Under the pieces are notes generated by a model. That model worked only from the letters and a program-made list of their open reading frames with translations. It had not been told where the DNA came from and ran no database searches. Both the position numbers and the translations under genes were made by a program. Shown one piece after another: positions 49,990 to 60,808 of a stretch of 64,000 nucleotides of DNA. The stretch covers positions 92,661,059 to 92,725,058 of the forward strand of contig NC_081841.1 of NCBI RefSeq assembly GCF_963259705.1. Direction: 5' to 3'. Source of the DNA: Myotis daubentonii (taxonomy: Eukaryota > Chordata > Mammalia > Chiroptera > Vespertilionidae). Within the stretch, counting starts at the first letter, position 1. Each line of letters begins with the position of its first letter.

Positions 49990-50465
49990 GTGAGTGGATT
50001 GAGAAGTACAGATTGGTAGTTACAAAATATTTATGGGTATGTAAAGTACAGCATGGGAAATATAGTCAATAATATTGCAATAACTATGTATGGTGCTAAG
50101 TGGTACTGGAAATATCAGGGAGAACACTTTGTAAAGTATATGATTATCTAACCACTACGCTGTACACTTGAAACTAACCTACATATATAAAAGGCTAATA
50201 TGTGAAGTAGAGACTGGGAGTTTGATCGCTTGCTATGACATGTGCTGATGATCAGGGGGCAGCGCAGAACATGGCGGGCACTGGTGGTGGCAGCAGTGGG
50301 GCACTGAGGGAGCAAAGGAAGGAGGAGGTGGGGAGATGGGGAGGCAAGGAACCTGATTGGCCCTGATTGCTGGCCAGGCCTAGGGACCCTACCTGTGCAC
50401 AAATTTCATGCACTGGGCCTCTAGTACAAAATAATATTGAATGTAAACTGTAATTGAAAAAAAAA
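49990..50465 (+). mobile_element. Sense L1 3' end split by a Helitron
   Basis: 'aagtacagattggtagttac', 'agcatgggaaatatagtcaa' and 'actacgctgtacacttgaaa' continue after the Helitron with acaaaataatattgaatgta and an A-rich tail. This 3' UTR type is familiar from laurasiatherian L1s. Confidence 0.65.
50179..50424 (+). mobile_element. HeliBat-type Helitron, element 12
   Basis: The degraded 5' end (cctacatatataaaaggcta) and the intact 3' end (ttcatgcactgggcctctag) bound about 246 bp, inserted in the sense L1 fragment. Confidence 0.8.
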
Positions 50466-50734
50466 TTAATTTTATAAGAAGAGAAGCACAAAAATATTAA
50501 TCAATTTCCTTTTGTCACCTGTGCTTTTGGTATTATAACAGAATTCATTGCCAAATCCAAGGTCCCAAAAATTATGCCTGTGTTTTCTTCTAAAAGTTTT
50601 ATAGCTCTGTGTCTTTCACTTAGGCCTTTGATCCATTTTGAGCTAATTTTTGTATATGATGTGAGGTAAAGGTGCAACTGTGGATATCCAGTTTTCCCAG
50701 CAGAAACATTTATTTTTAAAACTTGTTTATTTTC

Positions 50735-50875
50735 CTGCTTAGGCCATCAGCTCCATGAGGACAAGAATTCTTTTCTGTTTTGGGCACTGAGGTGTCTATG
50801 TCCAGCCCCTACAACATTACCTGGCACAAAATGGCCTCAAGACTTGTTGAATAAATGAATAATAACTCAACAAAT
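50735..50875 (+). repeat. L2-like 3' end
   Basis: 'ccatcagctccatgaggaca', 'acaacattacctggcacaaa' and 'gacttgttgaataaatgaat' are typical of the L2 terminus. Confidence 0.6.
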
Positions 50876-51280
50876 GCTATTTATTATCATTACTTTACAC
50901 TTTTAATCCATATAGCCTTCAACCCATGTAACTCAAAATTCCTCATATAAAACAGCCTCCCACATGAATCCTACCTTCACTCTTGTTCCTGGAATTTGAT
51001 TCTTCCTGGATATAACTCTGACCCTGCAGACAATGTAAAGGTCATCTCAGTCCCTCCTTCTACTGTCTGCCAGCTTCCTAGCACTTTCTCTCCAACCCCA
51101 CTTGATCTTCTCCCTTCCTAGTCATCCTAGCCTCCCACTTCCTGGGGTCACCATTTGTGAGAGCCCCAGTCACCCATCTTCGTGACTCCTGATGCTTGCC
51201 TAGATTCTTGCCTTTCACAAGATGCTCTTGAGTTTGCCTCTGGATACCCATGAGACCCCCATGAGACAGGTCAAGCTCTC
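50876..51280. other. Unassigned intergenic sequence
   Basis: May contain further L2-like text ('cttcctagcactttctctcc'). No gene was seen. Confidence 0.4.
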
Positions 51281-51297
51281 ATATTACCCCTATTTTT

Positions 51298-51609
51298 TTA
51301 AATTAAATCTCTATGGTTGAAAGTATTACATATGTCCTTCTCTCCCTACCCTCCCCGCTCCTGCCATTGACCCCTTCTAGCCCACCACAGGCCTTCACCA
51401 TACTATTGTCTGTGTCCATGGGTCATGCATATACTGTATGCATACAAGTTCTTTGGTTAATCTCTTCCCATCCACCCACCTTCCCTCTGAAATTTCACAG
51501 TCTCTTCCATGTTTCTGTGTCTCTGGATCTATTTTGTTCATTAGTTTATTTTGTTCATTAGATTTCACATATGAGTGAGATAACGTGATAATTGCCTTTC
51601 TCTAACTGG
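51298..51609 (-). mobile_element. 5'-truncated L1, antisense, with target duplication
   Basis: An inverted L1 3' end ('tctttggttaatctcttccc', 'tttcacatatgagtgagata'). The duplication atattacccctattttt is exact (51281-51297 and 51610-51626). Confidence 0.92.
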
Positions 51610-51864
51610 ATATTACCCCTATTTTTAAAAAATAAGAACCTGAATCCTGAAAGGCTTACTCGATACTCAAGCTGCCTGCAGGCTCCACAGCTTCTTAGTG
51701 GTGGCACTATGACCAAGACCGAGGTCTGACTCCAATGGGGGCAAATCCGTCAGGTTTTTGTTTGCATGAGGATGACTATATCACACTGTCTTGGATGCCT
51801 TCCCAAATTTCCAGTCACCTCCTGGATCAAACTAAGCATTTTTTACAGTACCAGTTAACTTTTG

Positions 51865-52110
51865 GCCAATGATTGCTTATGTGCCAGACACTGATATTTT
51901 ACATACATTATTCTTTTAATCATCGCTTGCTGGGGTCCTGCCCCAGCGGGTCCAGGGGTCCCCAAAGGCGTGGATGGAGTCGGCGAAGAAGGAATGACAT
52001 GGAGACAGGCTCCCGGCAATCGCTGTTCTCTGAAGCTCAGAGGGGTTAACAAATTTCCTCAAGTTCATCTAGTTAACAAATGGTAGAGCTGGAATTCAAA
52101 CCCAGGTTTT
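51865..52110 (+). repeat. MIR SINE split by a short LTR-like element
   Basis: 'gattgcttatgtgccagaca' and 'attattcttttaatcatcgc' precede the inserted 91 bp; 'gaagctcagaggggttaaca', 'gtagagctggaattcaaacc' follow, in MIR order. Confidence 0.75.
51928..52018 (-). mobile_element. 91-bp LTR-like element with perfect 6-bp TSD
   Basis: Has TG...CA termini (plus strand: tgctggggtcctgcccc to gacaggctcccggca) and an exact 6-bp duplication ATCGCT (51922-51927 and 52019-52024). Its reverse complement aligns with the 3' end of the LTR-like sequence at about 63035-63126. It is too short for a normal LTR, so it is either internally deleted or a very small family. Confidence 0.8.
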
Positions 52111-53744
52111 TAACAACCACACATTGCAAACCCCTTCTATACGGAGATTCGCCACAAGGAAAAGCAACACTGGGCAAAGGGAAGGAGTCACAGAGCTCTT
52201 CTCCACCCCACAGTGAAGATGGCCATGCATTGGCCCCAACCACTCTCCTCTCAGAAGCAAGGAGGGTTGCTTCTGAGGGCTCTAGGACTGGGATCCTGAG
52301 GCCTGGGTCCTCTGCACTCACCTGCCCAGCTCCTCCTCCACCACCCTCCCCCAGCTTCCCTCTAGCTCCTGGGCAAATCCCTAAACTCTCATCCTCCCAT
52401 TCACCCAAGACCAGGCGTCTTCTTTTTCATGTTCCCACTCTGAAGCAGAAGCCTGCAGCCCTCTCTCCCCTAGGCAGAGCAAGAATAGCTCATGGCTGAA
52501 TAAAAGCTCTGAGACCTGAGACACAATCATTATTTCTCTTTAACTTGCCATGTCTTTTCTTTCAAGTAACCCCTATACATCCCTCTCTGCAGCCTGTCCC
52601 CAGCCCCCTCTTCTAATGACCTCTTCATGGACAACTTCAGAGAGGGGCTTGCTTTCCAAGCCGCCATTAGAGCCCCTCCCAGCCAGTCCCAGCCTGCAGA
52701 CCACAGAGTTCATTACCGAGCCTGCTGCAGCTTTCAACAACTGGATGCTTAATGGAGACATATCTCTCCCCTGGGATGGCTCTAAAAGCAGCACACGCCA
52801 GTTAATAGTTTCTTCCTGATGTTTTTTTTTTCCAGGGTAGGGCTTGAACTGGTGAAAGGGAGAAGAAATAATCTTCTTATTATGTCTTTAAAAAAAAACA
52901 AACTTGTTCTAATAAAATCATCATCCCCAAAATATGCAAGAAGAGAGTGGAATTTTTTCCATTCCTAATTCATATGCCATCATCACGTAGAGGGACAGAG
53001 GACAGGGAACTCGAAGTGGATTGGAAAGGCATAAGGGCCCTAACATTTGGGGTAAACAAAGTCTTATTTCATTACAAAACATTTATATTAATGTTCCCTC
53101 TACTCTCTGTTCAGTTGTACAAGCTTGAATTAGTCTGAACCTTTCTCAGGCCAAATTCCATTTAATTCTCCATTAGATGAGCTATGCAGCCTTATTTATT
53201 CCTCCAAATTATCTTGTCTGGTTTAACCCGCCATTCTCTCATTATCACTCTTGATTCAGCTCCCATCTCAACAAGGGGAAATTTTTGTATGTGAGTTGGG
53301 AATGGTGGGGGAGGGGTACAATTGGTAGGAAAAGAGGCATCAAAGGAAGGTGAGGAAGGCTGGGGACACCAGCCAGTCAGGAAGCAGCGCTCTGGCTGAC
53401 TAAGAGCTCTTTCCTAAGGTGCCGTGGCTAATAGATTATTTTCTTTTGAAGTTTTTTACTGATACTAATGGACTATTTCTTACTGAATATTGCTTCCTGA
53501 TTCACTCTAAAAGAAACCCTAGGTAGGACTGCTCTCACAACCCACAACTTACATTTCCTTCCCAAAGCATTTGTTGATTGTTCTCTGAGGCATTCTTTGC
53601 AATGCACAAACCCACATTCAACATTACCATGTACAAGAACTGCTCTCAGCACTAGCACTTACTCATCTAATTTAATTCTAGAAACAACTTAATCCCTATA
53701 GTTGGATAGTCAAAAGGATTGACCAGGTTCGGTAAATGGTTCGG
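52111..53744. other. Unassigned intergenic sequence
   Basis: An open frame of 139 codons (52080-52499, plus) starts inside the MIR and has no recognisable domain. No gene was supported. Confidence 0.45.
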
Positions 53745-54145
53745 TAAGCCATTTCCTTTCATCCAAGACACACAGCTAGCCTACATTTCCCAGCTTCTCT
53801 TGCAAATTGGGTGCAGCCATGTGACTGGGTTTTGCTCAATGGGAAGTGGGTAAAGGGATGTGGACCACATCCTGGCCCATCAAACTACCAACACCTTAAC
53901 AATCTCTCACCTTTCCCCAGCTTTTAGCCAAATGGAGAGGATTCTGAGGACTGCAGGGTGGAGGGGTTGAGGGAACCACAGACAGGGGGATCCTGGATCT
54001 CTGAGTCTCAAGTTGGAGGAGAGTTATGCAGAAGAGCCACCAGACCAGGAAGACGCACTATTGTGTGAGTAAGATATAAACTTTGTTGTGTTAAACTGCT
54101 AAAAGTTTGGTTACAGCAGTTAAGCTACGCTGAGTAATATACCCC
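53745..54145 (+). repeat. Ancient mammalian LTR-type repeat, family not assigned
   Basis: 'acatttcccagcttctcttg', 'gcagccatgtgactgggttt' and the end 'gttacagcagttaagctacg' then 'ctgagtaatata' are landmarks of a widespread old repeat. I cannot name the subfamily. Confidence 0.5.
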
Positions 54146-54149
54146 CTAG

Positions 54150-54290
54150 TCTATAAATTATGGAATTGAGTGTCAACGAATTTATGCGACTTCCCCAAGT
54201 CCAAATGGCTATGAAATGGCAGAACTGGAATTTAGGGACAGATTTTCTGATTAAAAACCAGTGCTTTAGCCGTTACACCACAGCTGCTTC
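54150..54290 (+). repeat. MIR SINE fragment
   Basis: 'gcgacttccccaagtccaaa', 'atggcagaactggaatttag' and 'gtgctttagccgttacacca' match the MIR 3' core in order. Confidence 0.6.
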
Positions 54291-54699
54291 ATAATTGCTT
54301 CTGCTACATCCTTCAAAGATGCATCAAATCTGCTGAGACAAGCAGTTATTTTATACAGTTCGTTGATGTTGTCCTAATTAGGACCTTAATTAAGATGGCT
54401 CTGGGGAAAATGAGGCTGAAAGCAGGTAGGTAATTGGGGCCACGTCCTGGGCATAAAATAGGAAGAGATGCTGCAAAGTCACCTTTGAGAACCTCAAAAC
54501 ATCCTTAGCCAACCAGCAGCAACATGGTTAGCCCAGAGAGGTCAGCACCAAGGGTAGAAATGGCTGTGCTGTGCTCACACTAGAAAAAGGTAGAGCATGT
54601 GTGGCCCCTGGAAGGAAGGAGGCCTGCACATGCAGGAGAGAGTCCTTGGAAAGTCATTGGGTAGAGCCAGCACCTCAGCCCACCACCCCTCCTCTGTAT
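54291..54699. other. Unassigned intergenic sequence
   Basis: No gene or clear repeat was seen. Confidence 0.5.
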
Positions 54700-55180
54700 G
54701 AAAGTCCTCAGTCACTTCCCAGTGGCCATAGCATACAGTCCAGCTTCTTACCTGAACACAAGGCCCACCGTGATCTGCCCGCTCTTACCTTTTCAACCTC
54801 AACTCTCTTCCTTAAGGACAGCACGGGCAGCGTGTGGGGAAAATGATTTATGCTTCAGCAATCTAGACTATCATAACTCCAGAGCACAGCGCTGCCTTTG
54901 CAAAGGCTACTGCTCTGCATGTCTCCCATCCTTATTCCAGCTCCACTAACGCTCAGGTCCTGGGCCATCTCTTTCTCCAGTCTGGGGTCGATGCTCCTAT
55001 GTACCCCCACAGTTTCCTTCGCACACCAATTATAGTGCTGGTCAGACTGTATTGCAATTGTCCATTCAGCCTCCGACCAGACTATGTATTGCACTTGTTT
55101 GATTTTCCAGCGCCCAGCAGAGCACATAGAACATGGTGAGAGCTCAACAAATGCTGGCTGAGGGCATAACTGAATAAATA
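54700..55180 (+). repeat. L2 3' fragment
   Basis: 'ggcccaccgtgatctgcccg', 'tttgcaaaggctactgctct', 'tgtcccatccttattccagc'-like text and the end 'gagctcaacaaatgctggct' follow L2 order over about 480 bp. Confidence 0.65.
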
Positions 55181-55204
55181 GAATCCTGGAGGGAAGCACT
55201 TGGC

Positions 55205-55625
55205 ACCAGAGTAGGCAGAATAATGGCTCCCAAAGGTGTTCACATCCTAATCCCTGTGACCAGCAGCGATGTATGGAACATGGCAAAATGGAATTCAGGT
55301 TGCTGATCACTGACCTTAAGACAGAGAGAATCCTGGAGTGTCAGGATGGGCCCCATGTAATCACAAGGGTCTTTAAAAGATGGGAGAGGGAGGCAGAGCA
55401 GTCAGCGGCAGAATGATGCCCTGTGGGAGACATTTGACCAGCCACCAGTGACCTTGAAGCCCAGGAATGCAGGCAGCCTCGAGAGGCTGGACAAGGTAAA
55501 AAGAAACAAACAGAAAAGCAGGGTTTCCCCCTAGGACTTCTAGAAAGGAACCCATTCTGCCAACTCCTTGATTTTGGCCCAGCGAGAGCCATCTCAGACC
55601 TCTGACCTCCAGACTGAAAGACAAT
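55205..55625 (+). repeat. Ancient MaLR/LTR-like repeat
   Basis: 'gcagaataatggctcccaaa', 'cacatcctaatccctgtgac', 'gtaatcacaagggtctttaa', 'gaatgcaggcagcctcgaga' and 'tcagacctctgacctccaga' come in the order of a common mammalian LTR-type repeat. The subfamily is uncertain. Confidence 0.6.
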
Positions 55626-55774
55626 GTCATTATGTTATTTTTAGCTATTTTCTTCAAAAAATATTTACCCCTTTTACAGCCTAAAAGACAGTTGTGTTTT
55701 AATAAACATGATTCGAATTCGTGTTTTCTGTTTATTTTGAATCCTGTATTTTTATATTCTTCTAACTCTTGGAA

Positions 55775-55975
55775 ACCCATTTGTAGTCCTCACACAGCCA
55801 TTTACATGCTGTGTGACTGGGGACTGGTCATGAATCTCTGAGAGCCTTAGTTTCTTCACGTGGAAAGTATGAATGATAACACCTGTTTTGTCAGGTTGTT
55901 AGGTGAATGACAAGTAGTATTGGCACAGCCCCCAATGCCCAGCACATAGTAGATGCTCAATAAATAACTGAATGG
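55775..55975 (+). repeat. MIR SINE
   Basis: 'tacatgctgtgtgactgggg', 'agccttagtttcttcacgtg', 'aatgataacacctgttttgt' and 'atagtagatgctcaataaat' span nearly the full MIR. Confidence 0.85.
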
Positions 55976-56292
55976 CCATCCTCCTAGTGGGGTCCACCCT
56001 CTGCCTTCAACTGGGTAGCTCTGATCCCATCGTGACACAGCAGCTCCAGCCTTCTGGGCTCCCACCAGCCATACCCAGGGAGAACAAAACTCTTTTTTCT
56101 AATATACCTCCGTCTGCCTTCTTCCTTCTCAGAACAGCAGCCCCTTGTGCTGGGCTGCCAAGCCGGGGAGTGCTCTGCTCCACCCAAAACCTGCGCCTGA
56201 GACTCACCAACGCCATTTTCCACATAGTTAGTTTCCAAAGCCTATACCAGAAACTTCTGTCCTTTGGCAGATGACTCCTCTAAACCCCTAGT

Positions 56293-56496
56293 CAGGGCTC
56301 CTCAAACTACGGCCTGCGGGCCACATGCAAATACAAATATTGTATTTGTTCCTGTTTTGTTTTTTTACTTCAAAATAAGATATGTGCAGTGTGCATAGGA
56401 ATTTGTTCATAGTATTTTTTTAAACTATAGTCCGGCCCTCCAACCATCTGAGGGACAGTGAACTGGCCCCCTGTTTAAAAAGTTTGAGGACCCCTG
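56293..56496 (+). mobile_element. Non-autonomous hAT element
   Basis: Inverted ends CAGGGCTCCTCAAACT and AGTTTGAGGACCCCTG enclose 204 bp. Flanks read ccctagt and ccctaaat, a degraded duplication at best. No coding. Confidence 0.8.
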
Positions 56497-56786
56497 CCCT
56501 AAATAATGGACTAGTGAAAAATGCTGGATTTCTATATAAAATATTAAATGTAAAAAGTCAAGCTGCACATGTATATAAGGGATGGCCCTAATTTTATTAA
56601 ATGTATAACTATATCCAGACACAGAGTCAAAGAAAAAAAGATGAGAAGGCAATAAAAAGGAATATACATAATTAGTACCTCAAAATGATAAGATCATGCC
56701 TGTTATTGTTTGTTTGTTTATTATTTATTTATATTTGCCTTTATGTGTTTGGAAATGTTTACAGTGAGAGATAAAACATAAATATT

Positions 56787-57000
56787 TTTTAAATATGTTT
56801 TTATTGATTTCAGAGAGGAGGGGAGAAGGAGAGAGAGATAGAAACATCAATGATGAGAGAAAACCATTGATCGGCTGCCTCCTGCATGCCCCCTTCTGGG
56901 GATCAAGCCCAAAACCCAGACATGTGCCCTGATTCAGAATTGAACCTCAACCTCCCAGTTCATAGGTCAATGCTCAAGCACTGAGCCACACTGGCCGGGC
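56787..57000 (-). mobile_element. Ves SINE, antisense
   Basis: Inverted tail (aatatgtttttattgatttc), GA-rich block, 'tctggggatcaagcccaaaa' and inverted head ('ctgagccacactggccgggc'). A short duplication cataaatatt flanks it (56777-56786 and 57001-57010). Confidence 0.88.
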
Positions 57001-57085
57001 CATAAATATTATTTATTCATTTGTCTCCCTATGCATTACTTAGGAAGACAACATCACAGAAGACTTTTTTAAAAATTCTCACCTG

Positions 57086-57116
57086 AGGATATGTTTATTG
57101 GTTTGAGAGAGAGAGG

Positions 57117-57171
<55 letters not shown>

Positions 57172-57288
57172 CAATTGGTTGCCTCTTGTATGAACCCCAA
57201 CCGGGGATCGAACCCATGACTTAGGTATGTGCCCTGAACAGGTTCAAATATGCAAACTTTTTGGCTATTGGGCCACCCAGCTGGGGCT
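57086..57288 (-). mobile_element. Ves-like SINE, antisense, with expanded (GA)n
   Basis: 'gatatgtttattggtttgag', a (GA)n run (57105-57168), 'aaccggggatcgaacccatg' (inverted B-box) and 'gggccacccagctggggc' (inverted head, diverged). Confidence 0.8.
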
Positions 57289-58027
57289 TGGGAGACACTG
57301 CTGTGTTCCTTGCGGGCCCAACACTGTCCCTCCCAGGACTTGCCCTCATCTCTTCCTTGCCCTTTCACTCCATCCAGGCAAATTTATCTGGGGCTCTTTT
57401 CTCCCAGTTCCACCTCTGTTCACTGGGAGCCACATCCTTGGGACAGTCTCGGGCCTCTGGAGCAGGAGTCCGCTTCTCTCTCGCTCTTCAAATCACCCTG
57501 TTGGGACGCCTTCTAAGCCCAGGAGGCACTGAGAGCCTTCCTCACGCCCTGTCCCCGCCAGCTTGCCCCTCCTTCCCAGGAGGCCTGCCTCCCCTTCTGC
57601 ACCACTCGAGCTGCTTTGGCCAAGTGTCAGATGAGTAGAAATGAAAGTTAGGAGTGCAGGTGGGAAGGAAGGGAAATGGAGGAAATCATAAAACTGGAAA
57701 ACACTAAGTTTGCATCACTTGGCGTATCTAGGCCAGGCATTCAGCGGCTACAAAGTCTCAAAGGCAGCAGCAGAAAGGGCTTCAAATGGTCTTTTTCTCT
57801 TTTCTCTGACCCCGGTGGGAGGTGGCAGGAGAATGTGTCTGAGAGGAAACACGGGTCCCTTCAGGGAGGACGTGCTCTCTCCAAAGAAAAACACTGGGTC
57901 ACAAGGTCCCTCAGCCTGCCCTGCGGGGAAACGCCCCACCCCAAGGTGAGCAGAGCTGTGCCCCAGAGCCACCTGCAGGGAGCTTATTTACCTGGAATTT
58001 CCTATTCTCTGACCTTTGGGTTTAATT

Positions 58028-58031
<4 letters not shown>
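57289..58031. other. Unassigned intergenic sequence
   Basis: Several overlapping open frames on both strands (the longest, 57261-57638, is 125 codons) lack recognisable domains and are treated as chance. Confidence 0.45.
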
Positions 58032-58082
<51 letters not shown>

Positions 58083-58097
58083 TACACTGTGTTTTAA

Positions 58098-58152
<55 letters not shown>

Positions 58153-58174
58153 TCAATACACTGTTTTTAGAGTC
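58032..58174 (+). repeat. Duplicated (CT)n microsatellite unit
   Basis: (CT)n at 58032-58078, then aatacactgtgttttaaaag, then (CT)n at 58101-58149, then caatacactgtttttagagt. The CT tract and its 3' neighbour are tandemly duplicated. Confidence 0.9.
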
Positions 58175-59074
58175 CCAGGGGTGGCTTCAGAGCTGACTTG
58201 CATCCCCAGTCTAGAGACCCATTTATATTCACAAATAGCAGGAGTGTGGTGACAGAGTTGAAGGTATTACTTATTAAAATAACATTATATGAAAATCCAT
58301 GATTCAGTCCAAATTTTTCTTTTTTTAAATGGGGTATTTGTCTCTCTTCATGTTGCTATTTCAGGGAAAAGAACTGCCAAATGGAGTTTTTCCATATTTG
58401 ACTTGAAAGGGGGCGGGGAGAGGTAGAAGTAGATCCTTGTTATAACATTGGTGCCAACAGTTGGCCTGGAATAAGTGTTCACAGCCAGATTTTCAAATTC
58501 CAGGAACCAGGAGCCCAAAATGAAAAGACTCGTACAAATCTCTCTGAGGCCTCTGGCCAAGAAGAGCGGGAACCTTTGATCTTGTCTGGAGCCAAAGGGC
58601 CCTGAGGATGGGGTGCAGACAGACGAGGGTGCTGGCGGAGAACCAGCTGGGGGCACTTATTGGCAGCGTGTCTGCGATGAAGTCTCTCCACCACTGGGCT
58701 GGCCAGCCGCGCCAGCCGTGGGCCAGGCAGGCTGGATGTCAGAACAGTGGCCTGTTTATTCTACCATATTGCGCTCAGGGAGGGACCGGCCAACTGGTCT
58801 CTTTGCCCAAAGAGGCCCAACCTGACCACAGCCGCCCTCCCCCAGGGGACCTTGGCTGCTCCCTTAAGAACCTCCCTTCCTTGTCTTCTGCATAGAACTG
58901 GTCCTGGATGCCTTTATTTTTCTAAGCCCTCTGTAAACAAACAGGATGTTCGGAAAAGCTCAAGATAGCCAGGGGTCTGCTGTGCTGGCCATTGGTTCTC
59001 CCTTGGAAGGCAGGTCTGGGCGACATCCATGGGCCTGGTACTCCAGGCTCTGGATACTGCCCAGAGCAGCTGTC
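58175..59074. other. Unassigned intergenic sequence
   Basis: No repeat or coding gene was recognised. Confidence 0.5.
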
Positions 59075-59075
59075 T

Positions 59076-59172
59076 CTCTCCTCTCCTCTCCTCTCCTCTC
59101 CTCTCCTCTCCTCTCCTCTCCTCTCCTCTCCTCTCCTCTCCTCTCCTCTCCTTTCCTCTCCTCTCCTCTCCT
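59076..59172 (+). repeat. (CTCTC)n pentanucleotide microsatellite
   Basis: About 19 copies of a five-base pyrimidine unit with one c-to-t change near 59153. Confidence 0.95.
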
Positions 59173-60792
59173 ACAGGGAGTTCACAGTGGTAGAGGTAAA
59201 TGGAAGAGATGCCGTCTTCAGTGTTTAAGGGCGTTTCCTACCAGGGTCTTAAGAAATCTTCCCTGCTCCCACAGGCTTTAGAGGAGAAAGGTGAGTCTCA
59301 GAGGTGGAGACCTTACTCTTTACAGAGCTCTTCTCAAGTTTCTAGAGATTGGGGTAGGCCCCAAAGAAGATTCCTCTATGGATAACAGCCGGCTGTGATT
59401 ACAGGGCCATTGGGCAAAGGGTTCAGGAGGAAAGACGCTCTATTGCTCCCTTCTGACAGAACAGAAAGATGCGCAAGAGCAGCTTATCTCATTGATCAAC
59501 AGCAACCAGTGTCTGCTCCCCTGGAGCTGAGTTAATCCCAGATGCAAAGGTCCCAGCATCTGAGGACAGAGAAGAAAACCACAGGCACAGAGAGAAATCA
59601 GAGCCCTCCTGCAGGGAGGGGATAAGAGCCCTGGCAGCCTCTTCTCCTGGCTCTTGCACAGCCATCCTCCCAGCCAATCCCCAGGCTCAGCTATCAACAC
59701 TTTCACACTGAGCCATTGCGAGAGTTCCCTGAGGGCTGGCCAGCACTGTAGGCAGGAATAGGCCATGCTCACCCACCACTTCCATCACCCCACAGGATCT
59801 GCTGCCCTGCTGATGGTGTCCTAGAGCATGCTGGTACCTCTGCTGGCACGGCTGGTGCCCATGCAGCCACACCCATCCCACAGCATCCACCCAAACCAGC
59901 TTTGCAGTGCCTCCTCCCCCCTCAGTCAGTGCCCCTGAGCCAGTGCTTTTCTGTCCCCTCAGTCCAGTTCCCCTGTGCCCCAAGTCATGCTGGGCAACTC
60001 AGGAGCGCCCTGTTCCAGCCCAGGGAGCAAGGCGAGGCCTGGCAGGTGGCAGTCCCCAGAGCAGCAGCCCTAGCCAGGGTCCTGCAGCCAGCTCTGACTG
60101 ACCAAGAGAAGCCTTCCTCTAGGGTCAGGACCCAAGGCTGCAAGAGCAAAGTGTCTGTGCTCAGAGTTTCTGTCTCACAGACTCTGTGACATGCCGCCTC
60201 CCCCCGCACCTCCCCCCCCGCACCCCGCACCCTCTACCAAACTCTAAGGAGAGATTCCAGCAGCAGGGTGGGGGTTCCATGACAGGGCTGGGGTGGGACT
60301 TCTGGGACAAAGGGGTCCCCTGGGTTATGATGCTAGAGTGTATGCCACTCCTGGATTTCCCTTGTTGCCATTGATATTGTAACCCACATTCCTAGATTCT
60401 GCCCTTCCCCATGGGGCAGAGGACACTGGGAAAACACAAGTTATTCCACTCCTCTTCGGTGAACTTCACCTTCAGCAGAACTCTCCTGCCCTGGGGAGAA
60501 GCTCATGAAGATTAAAAAGCACTGGGAACTAGTAGTTGAAGATCGGTACAATTATGAGAACCACTGTGCCCAGTAAGAGCCCACAGACACTGTGTCCAGG
60601 CTGCTGTCCATGCAGCCATAGTTCTCACAGCCAACCACAGCACATAGACACGCAGACACAAGGAGAAAAGACTGCGGAAAACTACTTTGTCAAAGTCATT
60701 TAAAAAAAGAAAAAGAAGAAAACATTTTTTTAAATGAAGGCAAAAATAAAGGCATTTTAGATCAATAAATGAACAAATAAAAAATAAAAACA
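59173..60792. other. Unassigned intergenic sequence
   Basis: GC-moderate sequence with a C-rich run at 60197-60228. No gene, exon or repeat family was recognised. Confidence 0.45.
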
Positions 60793-60808
60793 TGTGGAAG
60801 ACAGAACC

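Larger units (their letters stand above)
48672..50715 (-). mobile_element. Old L1 in antisense, broken by three later insertions
   Basis: 'gtaacagctttattgagcta' (inverted 3' UTR), 'aacagaattgctgggtccta', 'ttgatttgcatttccctcat' and later 'ttttgtcacctgtgcttttg' and 'taggcctttgatccattttg' form one diverged antisense L1. A Ves SINE (49616-49831) and a sense L1 3' end (about 49990-50465) interrupt it. Confidence 0.85.

Noticed and set aside
59076..59172. Protein repeat of Ser-Pro-Leu-Leu type
   Set aside because: It is translation of the CTCTC microsatellite in all frames, not a coding repeat.
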